Assembly: GCA_902573465.1 (NCBI GenBank)
Contig: CACGJX010000002.1
Span: forward strand, 124,001-188,000
DNA length: 64,000 nt
Source: an uncultured Pelagibacteraceae bacterium
GTDB lineage: Bacteria > Pseudomonadota > Alphaproteobacteria > Pelagibacterales > Pelagibacteraceae
Direction: 5' to 3'
Position 1 is the stretch's first letter, and each line of letters begins with the position of its first letter. Below the pieces are notes generated by a model. It searched no databases. It had not been told where the DNA came from and saw only the letters and a list, made by a program, of their open reading frames with translations. Position numbers and translations under genes: made by a program. Positions 55,690 to 64,000 of the stretch are shown here, one piece after another.

Positions 55690-57417
55690 TTAATCTTTCT
55701 TTTTTGTCTTATTCATTAGATCTTCTGATAAAGATGAAAAAGGTAAATTTTTCCCAGAATCTTCATTTCCATATTTATCTAAAGCCTCTTTCTTTTGAAT
55801 TTCTTCTAACAACTTAATGCTTAAAGAAACTTTTCTTTTATCAAGGTTGATTTCAGAAATTGCGCAGTCAATTCTTTCTCCTCCGGTAAATCTTGATGGT
55901 CTAGCATCTGAGGGGTCAATTGCGATTTGGTTTTTTTTGATACTAAAGTCCATTTCACAACCCTCAGGTCTTACAATTAATCCCTTGTTATCTGTTGATA
56001 TAATTTTTACTGTTATTATTTGGTGGACTTTTTTATCTTTAAACCAATCAAGAGGATCAGGTTGTAGTTGTTTCAAACCAACTCTAATTTTCTGTTCTGC
56101 TGTTTTAATCTCTAAAACTTTGACTTTAATTAGGTCACCTTTATTATATTTTTCTAATTCTTGATCCCCATTATTCAAATAAGTTAAATCATTACAGTGT
56201 AAAAATGCATCTATATTTAAATCCTCTATATTTACAAATAACGAATACTCATTTTTGTTAGAAATTTTTCCCTCAACTGTAGTACCTACTGGATATTTTT
56301 TATTGAAAGTTTCAAAAGGATTATCCTTTGTTAATCTGTGTGAGATGGCAACTCTTCTTTTATCTTTATCAATCTCAGTAATAACACAATCAATTTCATC
56401 TCCGACTTTAAACATTTTTTTTGCAGAAATATTTTTTTTGGTCCAACTCAGTTCACTTGAATGTAATAAGGTTGTTAAGCCAGGCTCTAATTCACAAAAT
56501 GCACCAAAGTCCATTATCTTTACTACTTTTGCTTTATAAACTTTATTTAATTCATAATTTTCTATGTGTTCGAAAGGGTCTGGGGATAATTGTTTGACAG
56601 AACAACCAACTTGTAATTTCTCTTTATCAACACTAATAACTTTTAAATCATGTTTTTCTCCGATATTAAACACTTCATCAGGATGATTTACTCTGCTATA
56701 AGAAATTTCTTGAAGATGAACTAAAACATCTAATTCATCACTTACATTAAAGAAACATCCAAAAGAACTGTATCCTTTCACTTCTGCATTTTTTATTATG
56801 TCGCCCACTTTGTATTTTTCTATAATCTTAGCTTTATCCTCTTTTTTAAAAGAGGTAATTATTTCTTTTCTAGAAACACATGCATTACCTCTAATTTTAT
56901 CTAATTTAATTAGTGCAAATTTTTGTGGTTCATTTATCAAATGACTTATATCCTTTAAAGGTTTATCACTTATTTGTGATCCAGGTAAAAACATTAAAGA
57001 TCCAGTATCTAAATGTTCAACAATACATCCACCTTTACATTTTGATGTAATTTTTCCCATAATTGGTTCATTTTTTTCATAAGCTTCAACAAGTTTGTTC
57101 CAACCTTTAATTTTTTGAGCTTTACTTGCAGAGACAACTACTTCTCCATTTTTGTCTTCAATTTTTTCTAATAATACAGGAATTGTCTCACCAACTTTAA
57201 TCTTTTCTAAAAGTCCCATACTTTTAAGCTCATTAATATCTAAGACTGGTTCACTTTTTAATCCTTCTACAAATAAAAAAACAAATTTTTCAGTAATTTT
57301 ATTTATTTTCCCCTCAATAATTTTTCCCTCTTCGATTGTAACTTTTGAAAGTTGACTATTTAGCAGTTTCTCAAACTCTTTTGATGCCGGGCTAGAAAGA
57401 TCTTTATATATTTCCAT
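55690..57417 (-). CDS. rpsA: Ribosomal protein S1
   Basis: A 575-residue 30S protein that binds mRNA leaders. Six S1/OB repeats can be followed, e.g. GCFFNVSDELDVLVHLQEIS (third), GAFCELEPGLTTLLHSSELS (fourth) and YSLFVNIEDLNIDAFLHC (fifth). Length is close to the six-domain proteobacterial norm (about 557). There is no obvious Shine-Dalgarno before its ATG, as is common for rpsA. The leader contains an 11-bp direct repeat at 57426 and 57457. The kinase gene cmk usual upstream is absent. Confidence 0.97.
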   Translation of the reverse strand: MEIYKDLSSPASKEFEKLLNSQLSKVTIEEGKIIEGKINKITEKFVFLFVEGLKSEPVLDINELKSMGLLEKIKVGETIPVLLEKIEDKNGEVVVSASKAQKIKGWNKLVEAYEKNEPIMGKITSKCKGGCIVEHLDTGSLMFLPGSQISDKPLKDISHLINEPQKFALIKLDKIRGNACVSRKEIITSFKKEDKAKIIEKYKVGDIIKNAEVKGYSSFGCFFNVSDELDVLVHLQEISYSRVNHPDEVFNIGEKHDLKVISVDKEKLQVGCSVKQLSPDPFEHIENYELNKVYKAKVVKIMDFGAFCELEPGLTTLLHSSELSWTKKNISAKKMFKVGDEIDCVITEIDKDKRRVAISHRLTKDNPFETFNKKYPVGTTVEGKISNKNEYSLFVNIEDLNIDAFLHCNDLTYLNNGDQELEKYNKGDLIKVKVLEIKTAEQKIRVGLKQLQPDPLDWFKDKKVHQIITVKIISTDNKGLIVRPEGCEMDFSIKKNQIAIDPSDARPSRFTGGERIDCAISEINLDKRKVSLSIKLLEEIQKKEALDKYGNEDSGKNLPFSSLSEDLMNKTKKKD

Positions 57418-57425
57418 TAAATTAG

Positions 57426-57467
57426 TCTTTTAGTTATAAGTTTTTTTTAAACACGATCTTTTAGTTA
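57426..57467. repeat. Two 11-bp direct repeats in the rpsA leader
   Basis: TCTTTTAGTTA at 57426-57436 and again at 57457-57467, 31 bp apart (on the sense strand of rpsA: TAACTAAAAGA). The first copy lies 9 bp before the rpsA ATG. The 155-bp spacer between aroA and rpsA otherwise shows only A+T-rich promoter-like sequence and no gene. Confidence 0.6.
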
Positions 57468-57572
57468 AATTTGTGCTTTTAATCAAGAATGAATTTTAAC
57501 TAATAATATACTCTTATTGATGATAATTTTGAAAATCTGGTCTTTTTTGCTTAATTTCAATGGAAGCCTTAT

Positions 57573-58895
57573 TCAAACTATTTTTGCACCAAGATTACTC
57601 ATTTTTTTTAAAAATGTTGGAAAAGACGTGTTTATAGACTCTTTATCTTTTATAGACCACTTTCCACCAAAAGTTAAAGCTGCAACAACACAAGTCATAA
57701 AAACTCTATGATCTTTCATAAAGTCTTTAATAATAATTTTCTTATCAACATTAATGTCTGGATTACCAAAGATTTTAATATTGCCGTTTTTAACTATGTT
57801 TTTTATTCCAAGCTTATTTAAAATTTTTGACCCCCATATTAATCTTGGGCTTTCTTTATGATTAAGTTCTGATAAATTTTTAAAATAAGAAATACCACGT
57901 GCTTTCGCTGCTAATAAAAATATCAACAAAAATTCATCAATTGAGGCACTATTTAGTTTACTTGGACAATTGATGGACTTTATTTCTTTAGAGCTTTTAA
58001 TTATCAAGTCAGCAATTTTTTCACCTTTGTAATTTCTTACATTTTTTTTAGAAATTTTAATTCCCATCATTTTAAGAATGTTTAAGATGCCAGTTCTTGA
58101 TGAGTTAATATTTACATTTTTAATCTTTAATTTCGAATTTTTTGAAAGAGCGGTCAAAACAATAAAAAAAGCACCTGAACTGATATCAGATGGAATTTTA
58201 TAATTCAATTGAGGAATTCTGTTTTTTCCTCTAATCTTAATTAAATCGTAATTCCTCTTTTTTTTAATCTTTATTGGTAATTTTAAATGTTTGAATAATA
58301 GTTCACTATGATTTCTAGACTTCTTTGCTTTGATAATTGTCTCTCCATTAGTGTTAAGAGCTGCTAACATTACTGAGCTTTTACATTGTGCAGATCCTCT
58401 TAATTCTTGATATTTAATTGGTTTTGCATCATCTGTTCCACAAATTCTTATAGGAAGTTTTCCTGATCTTGTTCTAATTTTTGCACCAAATTTTTTTAAT
58501 GGCGACACAACTCTTAAAAAATCTCTTTTTGATAAACTTTTATCTCCTTTTATTATTGTGTCTTTTTTTGAGTGCACCAAAAGACCCATTATTAATCTTC
58601 CAAGTGTGCCAGAGTTACCTGCATTTAAAGTCAAACCTTTTTTATATTTAAAGCCATTTAAACCAACTCCATTAATTTCACAAAAATTCTTATGAATTTT
58701 TACTTTTACACCAAGTTTTTTTAAACAATTTAAAGTACTAATAACATCTTCTGAAAGTAACAAATTATATGATTTTGATTTTGAATTTGACTGAGATGAT
58801 AATAAAGCCCATCTTATAGATAAGCTTTTGTCACCTTCAATTGTAAGGCTTTTGTTAAAACTTTTGATTTTCTCATTAATTTTTATATGGGACAT
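57573..58895 (-). CDS. aroA: 3-phosphoshikimate 1-carboxyvinyltransferase (EPSP synthase)
   Basis: Sixth step of the shikimate pathway. Length 440 residues. Conserved parts: GDKSLSIRWALL at the start, LNAGNSGTLGRLIMGLL, RDFLRVVSPLKKFG, RGSAQCKSSVMLAAL and KDHRVFMTCVVAALT. It lies 2 bp downstream of lptB. aroB and aroK are elsewhere in the window (24066-25671). Confidence 0.97.
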   Translation of the reverse strand: MSHIKINEKIKSFNKSLTIEGDKSLSIRWALLSSQSNSKSKSYNLLLSEDVISTLNCLKKLGVKVKIHKNFCEINGVGLNGFKYKKGLTLNAGNSGTLGRLIMGLLVHSKKDTIIKGDKSLSKRDFLRVVSPLKKFGAKIRTRSGKLPIRICGTDDAKPIKYQELRGSAQCKSSVMLAALNTNGETIIKAKKSRNHSELLFKHLKLPIKIKKKRNYDLIKIRGKNRIPQLNYKIPSDISSGAFFIVLTALSKNSKLKIKNVNINSSRTGILNILKMMGIKISKKNVRNYKGEKIADLIIKSSKEIKSINCPSKLNSASIDEFLLIFLLAAKARGISYFKNLSELNHKESPRLIWGSKILNKLGIKNIVKNGNIKIFGNPDINVDKKIIIKDFMKDHRVFMTCVVAALTFGGKWSIKDKESINTSFPTFLKKMSNLGAKIV

Positions 58896-58897
58896 TT

Positions 58898-59674
58898 TTA
58901 GTTGAATTTGAAGGAATCACCAAAGTAAGCATTTTGTGCGTCTATATTCTTTATGAGATTGTTTGGTGTATCTTTAGCAATTACTTTACCGTTTGAAAGC
59001 ACTATCGCCAAGTCAACACAAGATAGCAAATCTCTTGCCTGATGATCACATAAAATTATAGAAATATTGTTATGAGTTTGTAAATCAACAATTATTTGTT
59101 GTAGATTTTTAATTGTCATAATATCTAAAGCAGCAAAAGGCTCATCCAACAATAAAATTTTAGGATTACTCAACAAAGCTAGACAAATAACAAGACGTTT
59201 TTTTTGTCCACCTGATAGATGGTCAGCCTTAATATTTTGTAATGATTCTAATTCAAATTTTGATATTAATAAATTTATCCTTTCATCTCTTAATTTTTTA
59301 TCTTTTATGACTATTTCGCTTATTGCTTTTAAATTTTCTTTTAAAGTGAGGTCGTGAAAATAACCTCCATGTTGTGGAACATATCCAATTTTATAATTCC
59401 TTGTTCTGTAAAAAATTGGATCATTTGTTACATTTTTTGAGTTGATAAATACTGAACCAAAATTTGGTTTAATTAAGCCAATTATGATGTTAAATATAGT
59501 AGACTTACCAACACCATTGGGGCCTAGTAATCCGAGTATTTCACCCTTGTTTAACCTAAAACTTAAATTTTCCAATATTTTTCTTTTACCAAAAAAAACA
59601 GAAATTTTTTCAAGTTTTAAAAGCTCTTCGTGTTGCTTAAATTTTTTAATTCGAAATTTTTTAATTATCGCCAT
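58898..59674 (-). CDS. lptB: Lipopolysaccharide export ABC ATPase LptB
   Basis: ATPase of the Lpt system, which powers lipopolysaccharide transport to the outer membrane. Length 258 residues from the ATG at 59674 (a TTG 6 bp upstream is less likely). Walker A GPNGVGKST, signature LSGGQKKRL, Walker B ILLLDEPFAALD, and H-loop DHQARD. It begins 2 bp after the lptC stop. No lptA gene lies between lptC and lptB. Confidence 0.95.
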   Translation of the reverse strand: MAIIKKFRIKKFKQHEELLKLEKISVFFGKRKILENLSFRLNKGEILGLLGPNGVGKSTIFNIIIGLIKPNFGSVFINSKNVTNDPIFYRTRNYKIGYVPQHGGYFHDLTLKENLKAISEIVIKDKKLRDERINLLISKFELESLQNIKADHLSGGQKKRLVICLALLSNPKILLLDEPFAALDIMTIKNLQQIIVDLQTHNNISIILCDHQARDLLSCVDLAIVLSNGKVIAKDTPNNLIKNIDAQNAYFGDSFKFN

Positions 59675-59676
59675 AA

Positions 59677-60279
59677 TCAATATTTACCAGTTATAAAAAC
59701 TCTGTCTTTTTTATTTTTCATTGAAATTTTTAACTTTTTACTTATCAGATCTATTTCAACTTTATCTGCAAAAATGTTAGTATTTTCATTGATATAATGA
59801 ACATTTTCAAGAATTTCTATATAATTTTTCAAAAAATCTAATTTTATTATATTTGCATTTATTTTTTGGTTTCCATATAAAATATTTACATTATCCTTAA
59901 AAATAGTATTGTTGCTAACTTTATCATAGTCAGCAGTTTTAGAGTTTATAAAAATAATATCATTATATTTTTGAATTATTTTTGCATTTACATCGATTAA
60001 TTGAATCTCATTAATTTTTTTATCAAAAAACCTTGCTGATAAAGCTTCAATTATGTAAGTATTTCCAAGCAAATCTTTTGAAGTATATCTTAAATTTTCA
60101 ATAATATTTGACGCATTATCCCCCTCATCAACTTTTTGATTTTCTTTATTCTCTTTCTTTTTTAATTGAGTAATTTCTTTTTTTAGTTCTTCTTCTGAAA
60201 AATATTGTTTATAAAATGTTACACTTAAAAATAAAACAAAAAAAACCAATAAAAATTGGATTATAATTTTTTTATTCAT
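59677..60279 (-). CDS. lptC: Lipopolysaccharide export protein LptC-like
   Basis: A 200-residue bitopic protein: an N-terminal transmembrane segment (about 5-23), a charged linker (lysine/glutamate-rich, about 30-55), then a beta-jellyroll-like domain characteristic of LptC/OstA (NAKIIQKYNDIIFINSKTAD, VNILYGNQKINANIIKLDF). It would pass lipopolysaccharide from LptBFG to LptA. The beta region is about 140 residues, and no separate lptA follows. Confidence 0.85.
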   Translation of the reverse strand: MNKKIIIQFLLVFFVLFLSVTFYKQYFSEEELKKEITQLKKKENKENQKVDEGDNASNIIENLRYTSKDLLGNTYIIEALSARFFDKKINEIQLIDVNAKIIQKYNDIIFINSKTADYDKVSNNTIFKDNVNILYGNQKINANIIKLDFLKNYIEILENVHYINENTNIFADKVEIDLISKKLKISMKNKKDRVFITGKY

Positions 60280-60284
60280 CTAAA

Positions 60285-61256
60285 TTAGTAAATTTTTTTA
60301 TCTAAAATATTGTGAACGTGCACAATTCCAATAGTTTTAGATTTTTTTGGCTCACTATAAACACATAAACAAGTAATTTTTTTTTCATTCATAATAGAAA
60401 GTGCCTTAGTTGCTAAGGTATTTTTCTCAATCATTATTGGTTTATTAGTCATTACATTTTTCACTTTTAATGAGTTTAAATTTAGATTTTTAGCACTAAA
60501 CCTTCTCACTTGCCCATCTGTAATGATACCTGTAGTGTTTTTTTTTTTATTTCTAGCTATAAGTGTTCCTAATTTTTTTTTTGTCATAATTGTTAAAGCT
60601 TTTTTCATTGTAGTGTTCTCATTAATAAATGGTATTTTATTGCTTGTAAGCATTAAATCTTCCACAGTTTTTAATTTTTCACCAAGACTCCCAGATGGAT
60701 GAAATTTTTTAAAGTCAGTATTATTAATTTTCTTTTTTTTTAACGTAGATATTGCTAAAGCATCTCCTAGACTAAGTTGATTAATTGTGCTTGACGTTGG
60801 AACAATATTTAGTCCTGCTTCTTTCACTTCAGGTGTTAATAAACTTATATCACTATTTTTATAAAGATCAGAATTTTTTTTAGAGGTAATACCGATAAGA
60901 GTGATTTTATTTCTATTTGCGTAATTAATAATATTTTTGAGTTCAATAGAATTTCCTGAATAGCTTATTAATATCAGTACATCCTTTTTAGAAATGCTAC
61001 CCATGTCTCCATGGGAACAATCTCCAGCAGACACAGAAAATGATGGTGTCCCTATAGATGAAAAAGTAGCAGATATTTTATTTGCAATAATACCACTCTT
61101 ACCAACTCCACATAAAATAATTTTTGATTGGCAATTTACAATTGCATTTACAGCTTTATCAAAATTTTTATCTAGAGATTTTTTTAATTTTTGAAGTGCT
61201 GATATTTCTAAATTTATTACTTCTTTGGCAATCGTTTTGTAATTCAATTTTTTCAT
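60285..61256 (-). CDS. kdsD: Arabinose-5-phosphate isomerase (KDO synthesis)
   Basis: Isomerises ribulose 5-phosphate to arabinose 5-phosphate for KDO, a core sugar of lipopolysaccharide. 323 residues from the ATG at 61256, which shares one base with the rnd stop (TAATG); an ATG 12 bp upstream is possible. An N-terminal SIS domain (CGVGKSGIIANKISATFSS, ISYSGNSIEL) and two C-terminal CBS domains are seen, with HPSGSLGEKL between them. It precedes lptC by 5 bp: KDO making and lipopolysaccharide export are in one operon. Confidence 0.94.
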   Translation of the reverse strand: MKKLNYKTIAKEVINLEISALQKLKKSLDKNFDKAVNAIVNCQSKIILCGVGKSGIIANKISATFSSIGTPSFSVSAGDCSHGDMGSISKKDVLILISYSGNSIELKNIINYANRNKITLIGITSKKNSDLYKNSDISLLTPEVKEAGLNIVPTSSTINQLSLGDALAISTLKKKKINNTDFKKFHPSGSLGEKLKTVEDLMLTSNKIPFINENTTMKKALTIMTKKKLGTLIARNKKKNTTGIITDGQVRRFSAKNLNLNSLKVKNVMTNKPIMIEKNTLATKALSIMNEKKITCLCVYSEPKKSKTIGIVHVHNILDKKIY

Positions 61257-61867
61257 TAGTGAGACCATATATCATCTTTGAAGAGAGCCAAGTCAAGCTC
61301 AACTCTAGTTTTTAAGAATTTTAGACAATCTGTATAGAGATCAATTCTTTTTTCTCTAACTAAAATTTTGTTTAATTCATCATGTATTTTATGAAGATAT
61401 ATAACATCATTAGCACAATATTTTAATTGAGCTGAGCTTAGATCGCCACCAAAATCAGAATTTTGAAATTGTTTACTTATGTCAACATTAATAAATTCTT
61501 TTATAAGAGTCTTTAAAGAATGATTATCAGAATATGATCTTGATAATTTTGATGCTATTTTTGTATCTAAAATATTATTTGTCTCAGTTTTAAGATAATA
61601 CTTTATATGCGCCAAATCTGCTCTTGCGTAATGAAAAATTTTTGTGACATTCTTATCACTTAATACATTAACTAAATTAGGTGCATGGTAGTTAGATCTA
61701 TCCAATTGAATTATGTGTGCATCTGACTTTCCTGTTGAAATTTGAATTAAACACAGGGGATCCCTCCTAATATTTAAGCCCATGAATTCACCATCCACAG
61801 CTATAACATTGCCTAATTTTAGATCATCTGGTAAATCATTTTTATGAAGTTTAATATCAATATTCAT
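61256..61867 (-). CDS. rnd: Ribonuclease D-type 3'-5' exonuclease
   Basis: A 203-residue DEDDy exonuclease without the HRDC domains of full-length RNase D (about 375 residues in E. coli). ExoI: AVDGEFMGLN; ExoII: IFHYARADLAHI; ExoIII: YCANDVIYLHKI with the Tyr. Probably trims tRNA 3' ends or other RNA. It shares one base with kdsD and its start is 17 bp from the divergent NDUFA9-like gene. Confidence 0.88.
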   Translation of the reverse strand: MNIDIKLHKNDLPDDLKLGNVIAVDGEFMGLNIRRDPLCLIQISTGKSDAHIIQLDRSNYHAPNLVNVLSDKNVTKIFHYARADLAHIKYYLKTETNNILDTKIASKLSRSYSDNHSLKTLIKEFINVDISKQFQNSDFGGDLSSAQLKYCANDVIYLHKIHDELNKILVREKRIDLYTDCLKFLKTRVELDLALFKDDIWSH

Positions 61868-61884
61868 TTTTTAAACATATATAT

Positions 61885-62859
61885 ATGAAAGCAAAAAATT
61901 GTCTAATTTTTGGTGGAAGTGGTCAAATTGGAAGAAACCTAATTAGAAAATTAACAAAAAATAACATCAAAGTAACAGTAGTTACAAGAAATTTACATCA
62001 AAAAGGATTAAGAATAAAAACTCAAGCAAATGCAGGGTATATTGAAATCGTTGAAGCTAATATTTTTGATGAAAAAAAGATTCAAAAATTATTTGAAAAA
62101 TCTCAAATATGTATAAATTTAGTTGGTATTCTATATGAAAAAAAAGGAAGTACTTTTAAAAATATACACACAATTTTTCCATCTCTTTTATCAAAACTAT
62201 GTAAAAAATATGAGCTAGAACAATTTATTCACTTATCAGCTTTAGGTATAAATGATGCTGTTGACTCTGACTATGCGATATCTAAATTAAGTGGTGAAAA
62301 AGAAATTCTAAATAATTTTTCTAAAACAATAATATTACGGCCTTCTGTGGTGTTTTCTGACTCAGATAATTTTAGCACTCAGTTTATGACTTTATTAAAT
62401 TTGTTACCATTATTCCCACTCTATTACTCTGGTAAAACAAAATTTATGCCAATACATTGTTCAGACTTGACTGATGTAGTATATCATACCTTATCACACA
62501 ATATTAATTCACAAATAATTGAATGTATTGGACCTCAAACTTTATCGTTTAAAGAAATTTTAAAAATACTATTGAATTTAATTGGAAAAAAAAGACTTTT
62601 AATTCCTTTGCCTCTGCCTTTAGCTAATTTATCTGCAAAGTTTTTTCAGTTATTTCCAAAACCTCTTTTGACAGAAGATCAGCTTAGGTTACTTAAATAT
62701 GATAATATATCATCTGGAAAATATAAAACTAATTTTGAGCTTGGTGTTCCAAGCAAACGAAATTTTAATGAGGAAGTCAAAAAGTACTCACATATGTGGA
62801 GGGAAGGTGGTCAATTCTCAACTGAAAAATATATTAGCAATAAAAAAAAAAATATTTAA
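61885..62859 (+). CDS. NDUFA9-like atypical short-chain dehydrogenase
   Basis: A 324-residue NAD(P)-binding protein of the extended SDR type, most like the mitochondrial complex I subunit NDUFA9. The dinucleotide loop is FGGSGQIGRNL near the N-terminus; LVGILYEK, HLSALGI (in place of the catalytic Tyr/Lys pair) and ILRPSVVF follow. Alphaproteobacterial homologues may also be linked to complex I or quinones; the role here is unproven. It converges on gcrA with 9 bp between stops. Confidence 0.82.
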   Translation: MKAKNCLIFGGSGQIGRNLIRKLTKNNIKVTVVTRNLHQKGLRIKTQANAGYIEIVEANIFDEKKIQKLFEKSQICINLVGILYEKKGSTFKNIHTIFPSLLSKLCKKYELEQFIHLSALGINDAVDSDYAISKLSGEKEILNNFSKTIILRPSVVFSDSDNFSTQFMTLLNLLPLFPLYYSGKTKFMPIHCSDLTDVVYHTLSHNINSQIIECIGPQTLSFKEILKILLNLIGKKRLLIPLPLPLANLSAKFFQLFPKPLLTEDQLRLLKYDNISSGKYKTNFELGVPSKRNFNEEVKKYSHMWREGGQFSTEKYISNKKKNI

Positions 62860-62868
62860 AATTATTAT

Positions 62869-63363
62869 CTACCCAACTTTAATTTCTTTTTCTATTAAAT
62901 TTGGAATATTCTCTTTATCACTCGGGTCTTCTTTTTTGCCTTTAGGTTGGTAAGCATATAGTAAATGAAGTTTACAATATGAAAAATCTTTTAAGGAAGT
63001 TCTTCCACAGAAATAGAAAGATTTTTCATCAGGATGTCCAATAGGCCATTTACAAGTATTATCATCTAATTCTTCGAGTTGTTTTGGATTCTCTGGCTCA
63101 AAATCTTTTTCAATAAGCAGAGATCTAAACCTATTTCTTTTTCCTTTTATTGATTTATCCTTAATTTCATCATTAACATTTTTTGTATTTTGACTTTTAG
63201 AGCTAGTTCTAGCTTTTAATTTTGCTGAAAGATTAAGTCGATGAGCTTTACCTATGACAGCGTTTCGGCTTATTCCACCAATGATCTCAGCTATTTGGCT
63301 GGCCGTATTTCCTTTACCCCACAGCTCTTTCAACTTAGCTACTTTTTCATCATTCCAACTCAT
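62869..63363 (-). CDS. gcrA: Cell cycle regulator GcrA
   Basis: An alphaproteobacterial transcription factor that works with sigma70 and responds to GANTC methylation by CcrM. Length 164 residues from MSWNDEKV at 63363; a start at 63402 would add a non-homologous stretch. N-terminal HTH region: WGKGNTASQIAEIIGGISRN. C-terminal zinc-like CKWPIGHPDEKSFYFCG and YCKLHLLYAY. A GATTC (GANTC) lies in its upstream region at 63411. ccrM is not in the window. Confidence 0.93.
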   Translation of the reverse strand: MSWNDEKVAKLKELWGKGNTASQIAEIIGGISRNAVIGKAHRLNLSAKLKARTSSKSQNTKNVNDEIKDKSIKGKRNRFRSLLIEKDFEPENPKQLEELDDNTCKWPIGHPDEKSFYFCGRTSLKDFSYCKLHLLYAYQPKGKKEDPSDKENIPNLIEKEIKVG

Positions 63364-63369
63364 AATTTT

Positions 63370-63411
63370 ACTATATAATGTATATTTACTTATATAAAAC
63401 ACTATATAATG
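63370..63411. repeat. Two 11-bp direct repeats between gcrA and argD
   Basis: ACTATATAATG at 63370-63380 and 63401-63411, 31 bp apart. Both contain TATAAT on the plus strand, and the second is followed by GATTC (63411-63415), a CcrM-type GANTC site. The 170-bp spacer (63364-63533) also holds TATAAA at 63522-63527, 6 bp before the downstream ATG. It separates divergent gcrA and argD. No gene is seen in it. Confidence 0.55.
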
Positions 63412-63533
63412 ATTCTAGACAATGAATAATAAGATATTAATTAAAGTTATTCACAAATTAAGGTTATTAAAAAATTTTTCAATCCTCACTTGTATCAATG
63501 TATTCTTTGATTTAACAAGTATATAAAATATTT

Positions 63534-64000
63534 ATGAGCTTCTTAGTAAAAAATTATAATAGAAAAAAAATTTCTTTTGTTAAAGGAAAAGGAAGCTTTC
63601 TATATACTTCTAAAGGAGTTAAATATTTAGATTTTGTACAGGGTATTGCCGTAAATTCTTTAGGTCATGCACATCCAAAATTGGTGAGGGCTATTAATCA
63701 GCAATCAAAAAAACTTTGGCACGTTTCAAATGCTTTTCAAATTCCAGAGGGGGAAAAATTAGCTAAAAAAATATGCCAAAAAACATTTGCAGATCTTGTG
63801 ATGTTTCAAAATAGTGGAGCAGAAGCTACAGAGGCAGCAATAAAAGTAGCTAGAAGATATTTTTACTCCATCAGAAAACCAAATAAAAACAGAATTTTAT
63901 GTGTAAGAAATTCATTTCATGGAAGAACAATAGCTGCAATTTATGCGAGTGGATCAAAAAAAATGACTGAGGGATTTGGACCAAAAATAGGTGGTTTTGA
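63534..64000 (+). CDS. argD: Acetylornithine aminotransferase-like protein, 5' part (cut by window end)
   Basis: The first 155 or so codons of a class III PLP aminotransferase. Visible: KGKGSFLYTSKGVKYLDFVQ, GIAVNSLGHAHPKL, NSGAEATEAAIKVARRY and RNSFHGRTIAAIYASG, which match acetylornithine (or succinyldiaminopimelate) aminotransferase. The catalytic Lys is beyond the window. It would serve arginine synthesis with argB (33972) and perhaps the dap pathway. ATG at 63534 with TATAAA 6 bp upstream. Confidence 0.9.
   Translation, partial: MSFLVKNYNRKKISFVKGKGSFLYTSKGVKYLDFVQGIAVNSLGHAHPKLVRAINQQSKKLWHVSNAFQIPEGEKLAKKICQKTFADLVMFQNSGAEATEAAIKVARRYFYSIRKPNKNRILCVRNSFHGRTIAAIYASGSKKMTEGFGPKIGGF

Noticed and set aside
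57517-57711. Plus-strand frame over the aroA/rpsA gap, considered as a cmk remnant or new gene
   Set aside because: It mostly runs antisense through aroA, has no kinase motif and no conserved features.

Overview
The window is a gene-dense, strongly A+T-rich stretch of an alphaproteobacterial chromosome. Gene content, gene order, very short spacers (many ATGA or TAATG overlaps) and small gene size all point to the SAR11 clade (Pelagibacterales, 'Candidatus Pelagibacter'-like). Alphaproteobacterial hallmarks are a GcrA cell-cycle regulator, a RegB-type redox kinase, the murA-DUF2948-hisD-infA order, the trpF-trpB-trpA-accD-folC order, bolA next to cobS-cobT, and an NDUFA9-like protein. The standard code is used. 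No insertion sequence, prophage, CRISPR array or rRNA gene was seen. No gap without a gene exceeds 300 bp; the largest lies around the cold-shock gene and tRNA-His (42706-42971).

Layout. 1-2797: 3' part of gltB. 2790-4733: a hydrolase and a glycosyltransferase. 4734-13150: translation block thrS-infC-rpmI-rplT-pheS-pheT-lepA. 13157-16941: a small surface-polysaccharide/sulfation block on mixed strands, ending at tRNA-Ser(GGA). 17171-20512: gyrB and a RegB-like kinase. 20509-24077: cobT, cobS and a J-domain gene on the minus strand, facing bolA. 24066-25671: aroB-aroK. 25729-29871: two unknown envelope proteins, then def-fmt-truA. 29851-37251 (minus): rpmH-rnpA-yidD-yidC-argB-nucleotidase-dapD-dapE-HDAC-like-SET. 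37344-42336: a VTT membrane protein, tRNA-Thr(GGT), two small proteins, then dcd-murA-DUF2948-hisD-infA. 42343-46166: tRNA-Phe(GAA), csp, tRNA-His(GTG), hisS-hisZ-hisG. 46314-49573: three nuclease genes in a row (rmuC, an MGME1-like nuclease, an exonuclease I-like gene). 49608-61867: thioredoxin, then a long minus-strand run with lipopolysaccharide export (kdsD-lptC-lptB), aroA, rpsA, ihfB, pyrF, trpF-trpB-trpA, accD and folC. 61885-64000: NDUFA9-like gene, gcrA and the 5' part of an argD-like aminotransferase.

Most unusual points: (1) three of the four tRNA genes (Phe, Thr, His) carry A18 with G55 in place of the nearly universal G18-U55 tertiary pair; (2) tRNA-His has no encoded G-1, has A73 and a rearranged T-loop, and its CCA end lies only 4 nt before the hisS start, so tRNA and synthetase mRNA are physically merged; (3) a tandem nuclease cluster contains a protein resembling the mitochondrial exonuclease MGME1; (4) -10-like boxes recur 6-8 bp before start codons, including a 16-bp divergent spacer (dnaJ/bolA), suggesting leaderless mRNAs; (5) several genes usually found in these neighbourhoods (cmk, lptA, engB) are absent from their expected places.
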